In this document: positions 34,195 through 43,368 of the stretch, in pieces | Numbering within the stretch: the first letter of the stretch is position 1 | Layout of the letters: every line of letters starts with the position of its first letter | DNA from: Flavobacteriales bacterium UBA852 | GTDB lineage: Bacteria > Bacteroidota > Bacteroidia > Flavobacteriales_E > Vicingaceae | Direction of reading: 5' to 3' | Length of the DNA stretch: 64,000 nucleotides | Assembly (NCBI GenBank): GCA_002295925.1 | Contig: DBGO01000022.1 | Coordinates: 62,001-126,000 of the forward strand | Notes under the pieces: generated by a model | Databases searched by the model: none | Seen by the model: the letters and a program-made list of their open reading frames with translations, nothing else | What the model was told of the DNA's origin: nothing | Translations under genes and position numbers: made by a program

Positions 34195-35277
34195 TTATAT
34201 CGATTGATATAATTTTTCGTATTCGTGAGCTATTTTTATCGGGTTATGGTACTTTTTTACAAATTCCATACCTTTAACACTCATTTCAGGAAAATGTTGT
34301 CTAAGTGATACTAATGAAATAAGTTTTATAAATATATCATCAACTGAAGGTCTAATATTAATAAGAGGACATTCATTTTGATCAATTCCCATAAAGTTAA
34401 ATATTTCCGGTTCAGCACCGGTCATTACAATTTTCCCTTTAGTTAAACCTACCAATGCATTGACGCCATAAGAATAACTGTTACATTGATCTATTAAAAC
34501 ATGTGTATTATCAAGTATTCTAGTATATTCGTTATATGAAATTCTTTTAGTATATGTAAAATTAAAATATTTAGCATAAGATGAATTTTTTATTCGCTCT
34601 ATGGCTTCTTTTATGAAATGTCCTCCTTTAAAACCAAATCTGGTTTCACCATAATAAACATTTATCTTTCCAGGAATTTTGGTAAGAGGATAATATATTT
34701 CATTTTGCCGTATCGGTATGGGGATAAATTTATTTTTTTGTTTGAAACCAGTGTTTTCAAATGCTTTGAAATATTCATAATGAGATGATACTATTGCATC
34801 GAATTTTTCGTATCTCTTGTATTCAAAGTTTCGAACTCCCTTTTTTTCAAGATCACAGGTATGATTGGGTAAATCATATTTTTTACATTGTTGACAAGGT
34901 GAATATGCTAAATCTTTTACAAATTTGTTGTAAGGTAATGTACAAGAGGCATTAAATAAAACATGTTTACTCTTATTATTTAAAATTTTAGGGAAAAGAT
35001 ATTTGTCAATTCTATTGTGGAAAAAATAATAAGTAGTTGTTTGAATAACGTCATGACCGTCTAGTAATTTCAATACACCAAGTTGACTGTAAATTTCTTT
35101 AATAGCACCTACAATTTTATTTTCGTTTTTTTTTCTTATATAAATTTTAATATCGTTTGGGGTCTGTTTAAATTTATCTCCATTTGATATTAAAGTAACT
35201 GTATGTCCCAGCTCTTGGAGAGCAATTTTGAGATTAAAATGAGCTGAACTCATGTCACCTAATAACAGTATTTTCAT
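34195..35277 (-). CDS. Glycosyltransferase-like protein with a cysteine-rich insert
   Basis: A 360-residue protein with the GT-B N-terminus (KILLLGDMSSAHFNLKIALQELGH) and a C-terminal half containing VLIDQCNSYSYGVNALVGLTKGKIVMTG and a basic terminus. Between them lies an unusual short insert, CQQCKKYDLPNHTC (about residues 140-153), that looks like a zinc-binding knuckle. The donor is unknown. Its start lies 23 bases inside the 3' end of the flippase gene, a strong sign of cotranscription. Confidence 0.7.
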   Translation of the reverse strand: MKILLLGDMSSAHFNLKIALQELGHTVTLISNGDKFKQTPNDIKIYIRKKNENKIVGAIKEIYSQLGVLKLLDGHDVIQTTTYYFFHNRIDKYLFPKILNNKSKHVLFNASCTLPYNKFVKDLAYSPCQQCKKYDLPNHTCDLEKKGVRNFEYKRYEKFDAIVSSHYEYFKAFENTGFKQKNKFIPIPIRQNEIYYPLTKIPGKINVYYGETRFGFKGGHFIKEAIERIKNSSYAKYFNFTYTKRISYNEYTRILDNTHVLIDQCNSYSYGVNALVGLTKGKIVMTGAEPEIFNFMGIDQNECPLINIRPSVDDIFIKLISLVSLRQHFPEMSVKGMEFVKKYHNPIKIAHEYEKLYQSI

Positions 35278-36526
35278 GCTTTTTCTTGATAATGTAATAA
35301 AAATATATTTGTATGCAAAGATATGTAATATAACTAAATATATAAGCTAAGAATACCCCAGTTAACGAAAATAAACTATTAAGCAAAATACTTAAGCATA
35401 TATATAATAAATAAAATGAAAATTCACTAATCAAATATAGCTTAAAGTTCTTCTTTGCTAAAAGAACATATCCGAAAGTAAGTCCTGCCGTTTTAAAAAT
35501 ATCGCCTATTAACTGATATCCAAAGTAATAAGATGCATCTAGAAATTCTTTTGAATATACGATTTGTATAATGTACTCTCTTAGAATATAAATAAAAAAG
35601 AAAACTATCGATAAGAAAGGAATAGTAACGCCTAAAAATTTAACAACTTCGTTTTGTAATTTCTTTTTTGTATCTATAGAGGCAATTAAAGGAAAAAAAT
35701 ACATCGAAAAAATACCGGCAACAACTCCCATCCAAATCTTTGAAAAATTTGTTAAAATTTGCCAATACGAAGCGAATTCTATTGATAAGGAATTTATTAT
35801 TAATTTACGGATAATTATTTGAGATATAGATAGTAAAAAAGTGCTAAATATCGTTACTATTGAAAATTTGATTAAGACTTTATAAGTTCTAGATTTTAAA
35901 GTAGATAAAAAATTCAGAGTTGGAAGTTTAATATGTTCTTTCAAAAAAGAGATCCATAAAAAAAAGGTCAAAACACTTGGTATAAAAACAGATAATAAGG
36001 CACCATTAATTTTAAAAAACTTAACTAAAAAATAGGTGCTTAATAAATTTAAAATATTTAGTGTTATTAAAATTGAAACATATTTTTTTATTTTTCTTTC
36101 ACCATTTAAAACGTATAAGATTCCATTTAAAATTATGATAATAGGTAAGTTTAAATAGAAAAAGAAATTGATAAACTTTGATACATTAAGCTCTTTATTA
36201 TACAATAATGAATAAATCCATTGATTTGATAAGAAGAGAAAGAATGCAACAATAATTGAATAATAAAATAAAATGGTGTATATTTTTTTTAAAATATTAC
36301 TTTTCTCATCAGCATTTTTTGATGATGCAATTAAGCTTACAATACCACTATAAATTCCTCCCGAAGCTAATATATATACTAGTGAGGAAAAGTTGTTAAA
36401 ATTGCCGAGTATTACAATCCCCTCATTACCTATGAATAAAGCATATATTTTTTGATTAATGAATCCTACAATTGTACTAACTAAAACAATAATTAATGAC
36501 CAAGATGAAGTTTTAATTAATGACAT
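35255..36526 (-). CDS. Polysaccharide flippase (Wzx/MATE-like)
   Basis: A 423-residue inner-membrane protein with about twelve hydrophobic helices, the first at residues 10-32 and the last near 395-415. The YALFIGNEGIVILGNFNNFSSLVYILASGGIY stretch (shown here as YALFIGNEGI and GGIYSGIVSLIAS) is typical of Bacteroidota Wzx-type O-antigen flippases of the polysaccharide-synthesis family. It should move the lipid-linked repeat unit to the periplasm. Start codon overlaps the stop of the aminotransferase gene by one base (TAATG). Confidence 0.87.
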   Translation of the reverse strand: MSLIKTSSWSLIIVLVSTIVGFINQKIYALFIGNEGIVILGNFNNFSSLVYILASGGIYSGIVSLIASSKNADEKSNILKKIYTILFYYSIIVAFFLFLSNQWIYSLLYNKELNVSKFINFFFYLNLPIIIILNGILYVLNGERKIKKYVSILITLNILNLLSTYFLVKFFKINGALLSVFIPSVLTFFLWISFLKEHIKLPTLNFLSTLKSRTYKVLIKFSIVTIFSTFLLSISQIIIRKLIINSLSIEFASYWQILTNFSKIWMGVVAGIFSMYFFPLIASIDTKKKLQNEVVKFLGVTIPFLSIVFFFIYILREYIIQIVYSKEFLDASYYFGYQLIGDIFKTAGLTFGYVLLAKKNFKLYLISEFSFYLLYICLSILLNSLFSLTGVFLAYIFSYITYLCIQIYFYYIIKKKHENTVIR

Positions 36527-37629
36527 TAATAAAATGATTTAATTTTTTTTATTATATATTCTAAATCATCTTCTTTAAGAAAAGGATTTATAGGTAAACT
36601 TAAGCATGTATTTGAAATTTCTTCAGCTATAGGGAAATCACCTTTTTTGTAGTTTCTTTTATAAGCTTTTTGTAGATGAGATGGGACAGGGTAGTGTATC
36701 ATAGTTTCAATCCCATGGTTTGATAAATAATTAAGCAATTGATCTCGTAATTTCGTTCTTATAATAAACTGATGATAAACTGAGGTAGCGTTTTCATCAA
36801 TTTTAGGTAAGATAATATCTCCTGTATTTTTTAAAAAATCATAATAAACATTAGCAATTTGTATTCTTTTATTGTTGAAAAATTCTAATCGTTTAAGCTT
36901 AATATTTAAGAATGCAGCTTGAAGTTCATCAAGTCTGCAATTATGTCCTATAATATCATGATAGTATTTTTTTGTGGAACCATAATTTCTTAGCTTAACT
37001 AATTTCTCTTGCAATTTTATTTCATTAGTAGTAATTGAACCCGCATCCCCTAATGCTCCTAAATTTTTTCCCGGATAGAAACTAGTTGCGTTTACATGCC
37101 CCCAACTACCTGTTTTTTTTCCTTTATACATAGCTCCTTGCGCTTGAGCATTATCTTCTATTACCTTAATTCCATGCTTTTCAGCTATTTTACAAATTTC
37201 TTCAAGCTTTGCTGCTTGACCATATAAGTTCACAGGTATAATAGCTTTAGTTTTATTAGAAATCTTTTCTTCAATTAAACTTGGATTGATGTTATAGGTT
37301 TCAATATCCGGTTCTACCGGGACAGGTGTGGCACCAACAATAGATACAGCTAACCAAGTAGCAATATAAGTATTGGAAGGCACAATAACTTCATCACCAT
37401 TTTTAATATCTAATGATTTTAAAGATAATATTAATGCATCTAAGCCATTAGACACGCCGATACAATATTTTGTTTCGTTAAATTTTGCATAATTTTCTTC
37501 AAACTTTTTCACATTATCACCCAGAACAAGCCACCCTGAATGTAGTACTTCCTTAAAAGCATCCAAAAGTTCCTCTTCAAAAAATAAATTAATCTGTTTT
37601 AGGTTTAAAAACTTTATTTTTTTATTCAT
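36526..37629 (-). CDS. fdtB: dTDP-sugar 3-aminotransferase (FdtB/QdtB type, DegT family)
   Basis: A 367-residue PLP-dependent aminotransferase of the DegT/DnrJ/EryC1/StrS family. PLP binds the lysine at 188 (FYPGKNLGALGDAG), preceded by the IEDNAQAQGA aspartate region. The length and N-terminus match sugar 3-aminotransferases, which add an amino group at C3 of a dTDP-3-keto-6-deoxyhexose. The neighbours are an FdtA-type isomerase and an FdtC-type N-acetyltransferase in the same order as known fdt/qdt cassettes, which supports this call over a 4-aminotransferase. Product Fuc3N or Qui3N cannot be told apart. Confidence 0.82.
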   Translation of the reverse strand: MNKKIKFLNLKQINLFFEEELLDAFKEVLHSGWLVLGDNVKKFEENYAKFNETKYCIGVSNGLDALILSLKSLDIKNGDEVIVPSNTYIATWLAVSIVGATPVPVEPDIETYNINPSLIEEKISNKTKAIIPVNLYGQAAKLEEICKIAEKHGIKVIEDNAQAQGAMYKGKKTGSWGHVNATSFYPGKNLGALGDAGSITTNEIKLQEKLVKLRNYGSTKKYYHDIIGHNCRLDELQAAFLNIKLKRLEFFNNKRIQIANVYYDFLKNTGDIILPKIDENATSVYHQFIIRTKLRDQLLNYLSNHGIETMIHYPVPSHLQKAYKRNYKKGDFPIAEEISNTCLSLPINPFLKEDDLEYIIKKIKSFY

Positions 37630-37677
37630 GCAATTTCTATTTAAATATACTTGATCACTTAATTCTTTATTTGCTTT

Positions 37678-38148
37678 TTATCGATCCATCCATCCTTTAA
37701 TTTTAGCTGGATTGCCATAAACGAGCGCATAATCAGGCACATTAGACGTAACAACTGATCCAGCACCTATTAAAGCATATTCACCGATGGTAATGCCATC
37801 TAAGATTGTTGCATTAGCCCCTATTGAAGCACCTTTCTTGATTAGTGTTTTTGGAAATTCTTTCAAGTATTGTTTTGATCTTGGATACTTATCATTTACA
37901 AAAGTAACATTAGGGCCTATAAAAACATTATCTTCTATTCTAACACCATCCCAAAGATAAACACCACTTTTAATTGTTACATTATTACCTATAATTACAT
38001 CATTTTCAATAAAAGTGTGGCAATTAATATTGCAATTTTCTCCAATAAAAGCATTTTCTAATATTACTGAAAATTGCCAAATTTTAGTATGCTTACCGAT
38101 CCTTTTTGACAAAACATTAGCTAATTCATGTATGAAAACATTATCCAT
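37678..38148 (-). CDS. fdtC: dTDP-3-amino sugar N-acetyltransferase (FdtC type)
   Basis: A 156-residue left-handed beta-helix acyltransferase made of hexapeptide repeats (IGKHTKIW, IGENCNIN, IGNNVTIK, IEDNVFIG, IGANATIL, IGEYALIG). It ends with the YGNPAKI motif shared by sugar O/N-acetyltransferases. It should transfer acetyl from acetyl-CoA to the 3-amino group made by the neighbouring aminotransferase. The trimeric enzyme's active site His is presumed to be in the NCHTF segment (about residue 45), by family. It overlaps the FdtA start region by 8 bases. Confidence 0.84.
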   Translation of the reverse strand: MDNVFIHELANVLSKRIGKHTKIWQFSVILENAFIGENCNINCHTFIENDVIIGNNVTIKSGVYLWDGVRIEDNVFIGPNVTFVNDKYPRSKQYLKEFPKTLIKKGASIGANATILDGITIGEYALIGAGSVVTSNVPDYALVYGNPAKIKGWMDR

Positions 38149-38572
38149 TTACTGCTTGCATTTGTTTAAACTTATTATAATCACGAATATACTCAGATTC
38201 ATCATATTTTGTAGATGCTAATACTAGTTGAGTAGCCTCATTTAAGTATTCCATTTTAATCCAAGTTTTTATTGGTATATAAATACCTTTATTGGGTGTG
38301 TCGAGTATAAATGAATATGTTTTACCATTTATTGTTTCGAGTGTTAACTTTATAATTCCATTTAAAGCTAATAGAACTTGTTCAGATTCGAAATGTGCGT
38401 GATTTCCTCTAGTTACATTTGCAGGAGTATTATATGTCCAGAAAACACGATTTATAGTAAATGGTATTTCTTTATAATTTTCACAAACCGAAATAAATCC
38501 TATATTGTCATCACCAATTTTAGGAAATGTAATAATATATGGTTCCGTAATTTTTTTATTTTTCATGACCAT
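38141..38572 (-). CDS. fdtA: dTDP-4-keto-6-deoxyglucose 3,4-ketoisomerase (FdtA/QdtA type)
   Basis: A 143-residue cupin of the WxcM-like family. The RGNHAHFESEQVL segment supplies the two histidines of the active site, and YIRDYNKF is the conserved C-terminal motif. It shifts the keto group from C4 to C3 of dTDP-4-keto-6-deoxyglucose, setting up the 3-aminotransferase. A second in-frame ATG lies two codons downstream and could be the real start. The dTDP-glucose synthase and dehydratase (rmlA, rmlB) are not in the window, so the substrate must be made from elsewhere. Confidence 0.84.
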   Translation of the reverse strand: MVMKNKKITEPYIITFPKIGDDNIGFISVCENYKEIPFTINRVFWTYNTPANVTRGNHAHFESEQVLLALNGIIKLTLETINGKTYSFILDTPNKGIYIPIKTWIKMEYLNEATQLVLASTKYDESEYIRDYNKFKQMQAVNG

Positions 38573-38604
38573 TTATTTTATAAAGATAATAAAAATTTAT
38601 GAGT

Positions 38605-39381
38605 TTATTTTTTCCCACACACATACAAAATTTCGTTTTTGGGCAAACGGTAACGCTCGCATAATTCTTTCCCCAATTTTGATTCATAATCAACGGCTTT
38701 CACTTTAAAACCGGCTTGTTCCAATCTTTTAGGGTAGTCTTTTCCGTAAAGTCTAACATGGTCTTTTTGCCAGTAATATTTTTCGCGCAATTCGGGCGTG
38801 TTGATGCTTGGGTCTTCCAATGTTTCTTCGCGGCTGTAATCTATGGGCACTTGGAATATACCCATTCCTCCCGGTTTCATCACTCTGTTGAGTTCTTTCA
38901 TGCACTGAATGTCATCTTCAACATGTTCCAACACATGGTTACACATCACAACATCAAAACGGTTATCTTCTAAGGGAATATCATGCAAGTCAAAATGCAT
39001 ATCTACAATAGGGGATTCCAAATCGGCAGTCAGATAGTCTAAATTTTCTTGCTTTTTAAAATAATCGTGAAAACATTGCTCAGGTGCAATGTGCAACATT
39101 TTTTGCTTTTCTTTTTTACTGAAAAAATCGGTTTCGTTTTTTAAGTAAAGCCAAATTTGTCTGTGCCTTTCCAAACTCAAACAATAGGGGCAAAGAACAT
39201 TTTCCCGACGAGTGAGTTCATTATATCCGTAAGGCAAAAATTTACTGAACGTATGATTGCAAACCGGACATTCAACATTATTTCCTTTATATAACAAAGG
39301 GGCAATTCTTCTGAAAATATAGCTGAATCGAATTAAAATTGGTCGCGGAACGGTATTTAAAATGGTATGGTAAAGTTTCAT
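38605..39381 (-). CDS. Class I SAM-dependent methyltransferase with N-terminal zinc ribbon
   Basis: A 258-residue methyltransferase. The N-terminal part has a four-cysteine zinc ribbon (VECPVC and VLCPYC, about residues 37-70). The Rossmann core contains MLHIAPEQCFHDYF, YLTADLESPIVDMHFDLHDI, and MCNHVLEHVEDD followed by VMKPGG, the methyltransferase-11 pattern. Base composition matches the core genome, not the AT-rich glycan genes, so it may mark the boundary of the locus. The substrate is unknown. Its ATG overlaps the stop codon of ccsBA (TAATG). Confidence 0.82.
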   Translation of the reverse strand: MKLYHTILNTVPRPILIRFSYIFRRIAPLLYKGNNVECPVCNHTFSKFLPYGYNELTRRENVLCPYCLSLERHRQIWLYLKNETDFFSKKEKQKMLHIAPEQCFHDYFKKQENLDYLTADLESPIVDMHFDLHDIPLEDNRFDVVMCNHVLEHVEDDIQCMKELNRVMKPGGMGIFQVPIDYSREETLEDPSINTPELREKYYWQKDHVRLYGKDYPKRLEQAGFKVKAVDYESKLGKELCERYRLPKNEILYVCGKK

Positions 39382-42300
39382 TATTTTACGGGTAATTTTT
39401 TATTTTTTAAGAAAGCTAAAATACTTAAAATTATGAATACGGCAACCGTATAATAAACCCATTCGGGAATTGGCACCGGATCGCCCTTGGCGTAAGAATG
39501 TAAACCGCTCAGGTAAAAATTTACTCCAAAATAAGTCATAATTACCGAACTGTATGCCCATAAACTGACTACATTGAACGTGTAAAAGCCCTTTAAAGAA
39601 GGAATTAATCGCATGTGTGCCACAAAGGTGTAAACCAATACAATTACCAAAGCCCAAGTTTCTTTCGGGTCCCAACCCCAGTAACGTCCCCATGATTCAT
39701 TTGCCCAAACACCCCCCAAAAATGTCCCGATGGTTACCATAAATAAACCAACCGTAATAGTCAGTTCACTGATGTAAGTCAACTCTTTAATAGTCAGGTT
39801 GATTTTTTTAGCCGATTTTTCATTTTTGATTATCATTAACAATAAATTGATGAACCCCAAAATAGCGCCCAAAGCCAAAAAACCATAGCTGGCAGTAATA
39901 ACAGCCACGTGAATCATTAACCAATAGGATTTAAGAACCGGCACAAGGTTGGAAATTTCAGGGTCGAGCCAATTGAGGTAAGCCACAAACAGCAATATTG
40001 CAGATAAGATAGCGGTTGCCGCCAAAGTCATTTTTGATTTTTTACTGAATAAAAATCCGGATAATAAGGTTGCCCAAGCAATATAAACTACCGACTCATA
40101 TGCGTTACTCCACGGTGCGTGTCCGGCAACATACCATCGCAGAATTAATCCGAAAGTATGCGCAATAAAACCGGCAATCAGTAAATAAGTGAAAAAGGCA
40201 ATTATTTTACGGTAAACCGGACGGTCATTTAAAATTTGTAAAATCAAAATGATAAGCATCAACAAACCGGAAAGTAAATAAACTAAAATCAATCGGTCGA
40301 ATATGGCTAATTTATGATACCATATTTCAGCAGTTATTTTACTTTCGGGCGGAAAAACCTCTTTACCGTAGCGTTCTTGGAATTTGAAAATAAAATGAAG
40401 TGTGCTGTCGGCTTTTTGCCAGTTATTGGTTTCAAAACCTTCGGTAATGGCGGCAAAATAAAGCGGGAAAATAGAATGGACAAACAAAGAATCCGTGCCG
40501 GTAAAGGGGGCGTTTTTATCAGTTGGCGAATACCACGTATGGTTTTCATCATTTGGTAATGGGAAAATACGTAAAATTTGCGCATTGTAAACCATATAAC
40601 ATATATTCACACGCTCATCCACTTGAATTACTTCTTTGTCATATTTGTTGCGCATAGATGGTTTTTTGCGATTGGCTTCTTCAATATCTTTTGCCAATAA
40701 ATAATGGAAGTCTTTATCGAAAAAAGCCAAGAAAGGTGCATATTTGTCGCTTTCGTTCAACCCTAATTTTTCTTTCAATTCGGGATGGGAAATTTTAATC
40801 ATCGGCAATGCCTGATAATAAAAAGGATTGTAGAGCATACCCAATAAAAGCTGGTCGGGCGAAAGTTTATTGAACGAATTTTTACGGGTTACTTTGCGCG
40901 TTACTTCCGAAGCAAGAGAAAATACCGGCTTGATTCTTCCCTTTGGGTCTTGCACCAATAATTTACCAAATTTTTGCGCGTGCGATTCGGGTATAACCGA
41001 ATATTTTGCCAAAGTATCTGCATTGTGGTTTTCCCGAGCTGAAATAAATGTCGAACTGAATAATAATGCCCAAATCATCATTGATTTCTTAACTCGCAAT
41101 TCTTTCAGTTTGGTATTCAGATAATTAAATCTTGATTTTTTTGTGAATAAAGTTAAAAACATTCCTATTGCCATTAAAGTATAACCAATGTAAGTAATCA
41201 ATGTTCCCCAAAAATCATGATTGACAGAGAGAACAGTGCCTAATTCGTCTTGGTCGTAACTGGATTGAAAAAAACGATATCCGTCGTAATCCAAAATATG
41301 GTTCATATAAATATGATAAGGAAACTCTTTGTTATTTCTGGGGTCAATAACCGTAACATAGCTCGAATAAGACGAAGGCGACATAGAACCCGGATAGCGT
41401 TCCAATACAAAATCATCCAAACGGATATAAAAAGGCGTGGTATAATAAACAGAACCGTAGCTCATTCGGAAGTTTAACCCGTTTATACTGAATTGCTTGG
41501 GCTCGGGCACTCTTCCTTTTCCGCCAAAAATGACAACTTCTTCTTTTTTATCGTTCACCCAAACATCAAAAATTGCGGCATTCAAGCCGTCTGCGGTTTT
41601 TATATCGGTAGAAAAATAAGACAACTTAGCTTTTGGATGTAATTTTTTCAAAACAAATTGCACGCCCAATGCTGTATATAATCGGCGGTTTTTGAACGGT
41701 TGCAGACTGTCTTGCGGCAATACGCCTGTGCTTTGGTCGGCCATAGCCATATACGATATGTTAAACGGCGCTTTGAAATACAATCCGCTGTCGGTTTCAA
41801 ATACGTGCATTGCCAAAGGGTAAGAGGTGTCCTCAAAGCCAATAATTAAATTGCCAAAACGCTTTGTTTCGCCTTTTTTTATGTAATGCGAAACTCTGCC
41901 GTTTTCTCCTGCGGTAACAATTTCTAAATAGGTGTCGCCATTTTCATCTTCAACCAAGCTGTCCACCACGTTAGGAATGAAATTTTTAAATTTAAATCCT
42001 ACTTTATTTCCTTTAAAATCGATTTCTTTTTCTAATTTATGATTATAAAATCCCGACCAAAATACTTTTTTGCTGAATCGATATTGATTTTGTTCATCAT
42101 CTACTATAAAAGTAAAATAAGAATCATCCGACACAATTAAATTACTTTGTTCTCCTTCGCGAATGTGCATTTGCCCTTCGTAACTGATGTAACGTGTTAT
42201 TGCTGCACCTATCACTATCAGTATAAACGAAAAATGAAACAAAAAAATGGGCAATTTATGTTTGCGATAAAGTTTGTATTTGAAGATATTGCCAATTAAG

Positions 42301-42482
42301 TTTAGCGTTAAAAGAAGAATAACCAGCTCAAACCATTTGGCGTTGTAAACAAGTGATTTTGCGGCAGGTGTTCCGTAATCATTTTCAATAAAAGTAGCCG
42401 CACCAATAGCCACGGCAAACAAGAGTATCAAAAAAGACATTAATCGCATTGAAAACAGCGATTCTTTGAGGGCTTTTAACAT
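39381..42482 (-). CDS. ccsA: Cytochrome c biogenesis fusion protein CcsBA
   Basis: A 1033-residue inner-membrane haem exporter and holocytochrome c synthase. The N-terminal ResB/CcsB-like part has four early helices (about 12-97) and a large periplasmic domain (about 100-420), then a helix at 430-453. A second hydrophobic stretch (MMIWALLFSSTFISA) looks like a signal peptide and leads to a periplasmic domain (about 490-740). The CcsA part follows with about eight helices and the haem-binding WGRYWGWD motif near residues 930-940. CcsB and CcsA are separate proteins in many bacteria; the fusion is common in Bacteroidota. It is transcribed ahead of a methyltransferase with a one-base overlap. 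Confidence 0.9.
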   Translation of the reverse strand: MLKALKESLFSMRLMSFLILLFAVAIGAATFIENDYGTPAAKSLVYNAKWFELVILLLTLNLIGNIFKYKLYRKHKLPIFLFHFSFILIVIGAAITRYISYEGQMHIREGEQSNLIVSDDSYFTFIVDDEQNQYRFSKKVFWSGFYNHKLEKEIDFKGNKVGFKFKNFIPNVVDSLVEDENGDTYLEIVTAGENGRVSHYIKKGETKRFGNLIIGFEDTSYPLAMHVFETDSGLYFKAPFNISYMAMADQSTGVLPQDSLQPFKNRRLYTALGVQFVLKKLHPKAKLSYFSTDIKTADGLNAAIFDVWVNDKKEEVVIFGGKGRVPEPKQFSINGLNFRMSYGSVYYTTPFYIRLDDFVLERYPGSMSPSSYSSYVTVIDPRNNKEFPYHIYMNHILDYDGYRFFQSSYDQDELGTVLSVNHDFWGTLITYIGYTLMAIGMFLTLFTKKSRFNYLNTKLKELRVKKSMMIWALLFSSTFISARENHNADTLAKYSVIPESHAQKFGKLLVQDPKGRIKPVFSLASEVTRKVTRKNSFNKLSPDQLLLGMLYNPFYYQALPMIKISHPELKEKLGLNESDKYAPFLAFFDKDFHYLLAKDIEEANRKKPSMRNKYDKEVIQVDERVNICYMVYNAQILRIFPLPNDENHTWYSPTDKNAPFTGTDSLFVHSIFPLYFAAITEGFETNNWQKADSTLHFIFKFQERYGKEVFPPESKITAEIWYHKLAIFDRLILVYLLSGLLMLIILILQILNDRPVYRKIIAFFTYLLIAGFIAHTFGLILRWYVAGHAPWSNAYESVVYIAWATLLSGFLFSKKSKMTLAATAILSAILLFVAYLNWLDPEISNLVPVLKSYWLMIHVAVITASYGFLALGAILGFINLLLMIIKNEKSAKKINLTIKELTYISELTITVGLFMVTIGTFLGGVWANESWGRYWGWDPKETWALVIVLVYTFVAHMRLIPSLKGFYTFNVVSLWAYSSVIMTYFGVNFYLSGLHSYAKGDPVPIPEWVYYTVAVFIILSILAFLKNKKLPVK

Positions 42483-42558
42483 ATTTAGTTGTTTATGAAG
42501 TGGTCAAAATTAAGCAATAAGTTAACCTGAAAAAATTAAATTATGTAATTTCGTTCAA

Positions 42559-43368
42559 ATGGAAGATAAAACACCCATTACTATTTCAATAGCCGGCACG
42601 GGAAATGTTGCAACGGCGTTGGTTGAGAAATTTCTAAATGTTCCTGAAATTAGTTTAATGAGTGTTTTTTCCCGCCAAGCAAATAATGCCGAAGATTTTG
42701 CCAAAAAGTATCGTTTTACGCATTTTACAAATGATATTTCTCAAATAAAAAAAGCAGATTTTATTATTATCAGTATAAAAGATGATGCTGTTTCGGAAAT
42801 TGTGCAAAAATTGCCTTTTTATTCTGAAACCATATATTGCCATACTGCCGGAAGTGTTGGGGCTGATGTGTTCAGTAACCGGAATTTTGAAAAATTCGGT
42901 GTTTTTTATCCTTTACAATCGTTTACGTCATTTGAGAAAAACAACAATGATGATTTTCCGCTTTTAGTAGAAGGCAATTCTGCAGAAACCACACAACAAC
43001 TATTGCATCTTGCAAAAAAAATAACCGCGCAAGCACAAGAAATGAATGCCGAACAACGCGCAAAATTGCACGTGGCAGCCGTAATGGTCAATAATTTCAC
43101 CAATTATATTTTTGCACAAGCTCAAGAGTATTGCCGCCAACAAAATTTACCTTTTGAACTGCTGAAACCGCTCATCTTAAAAACGGCTCAAAGAGCTGTG
43201 TTGCCCGATAATAATGTTTGGAATTTTCAAACCGGTCCGGCAGTGAGAAACGACAACCGAACAATAAAAAAACATTTGGAAATTTTAAGTAATTTTCCTG
43301 CAATTAAAGAAATGTATCAATTGCTTACGCAAGAAATAATCGAAAAACAAAAACAAAACAATGAGTGA
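42559..43368 (+). CDS. DUF2520 Rossmann-fold dehydrogenase-like protein
   Basis: A 269-residue protein with an N-terminal NADP-binding Rossmann domain (ISIAGTGNVATALVEKF, glycines at 13, 15) and a C-terminal DUF2520 helical domain (HVAAVMVNNFTNYIFAQAQEYC). It resembles the F420-dependent NADP reductase/pyrroline-carboxylate reductase group, though the substrate is unknown. It overlaps the next gene by 8 bases, and the KDO-8-phosphate phosphatase-like protein follows, the usual order in Bacteroidota. Confidence 0.86.
   Translation: MEDKTPITISIAGTGNVATALVEKFLNVPEISLMSVFSRQANNAEDFAKKYRFTHFTNDISQIKKADFIIISIKDDAVSEIVQKLPFYSETIYCHTAGSVGADVFSNRNFEKFGVFYPLQSFTSFEKNNNDDFPLLVEGNSAETTQQLLHLAKKITAQAQEMNAEQRAKLHVAAVMVNNFTNYIFAQAQEYCRQQNLPFELLKPLILKTAQRAVLPDNNVWNFQTGPAVRNDNRTIKKHLEILSNFPAIKEMYQLLTQEIIEKQKQNNE

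Noticed and set aside
40314..42483. Several plus-strand frames of 60-85 codons opposite ccsBA
   Set aside because: Antisense shadows of a long, strongly supported membrane protein, without starts or motifs.
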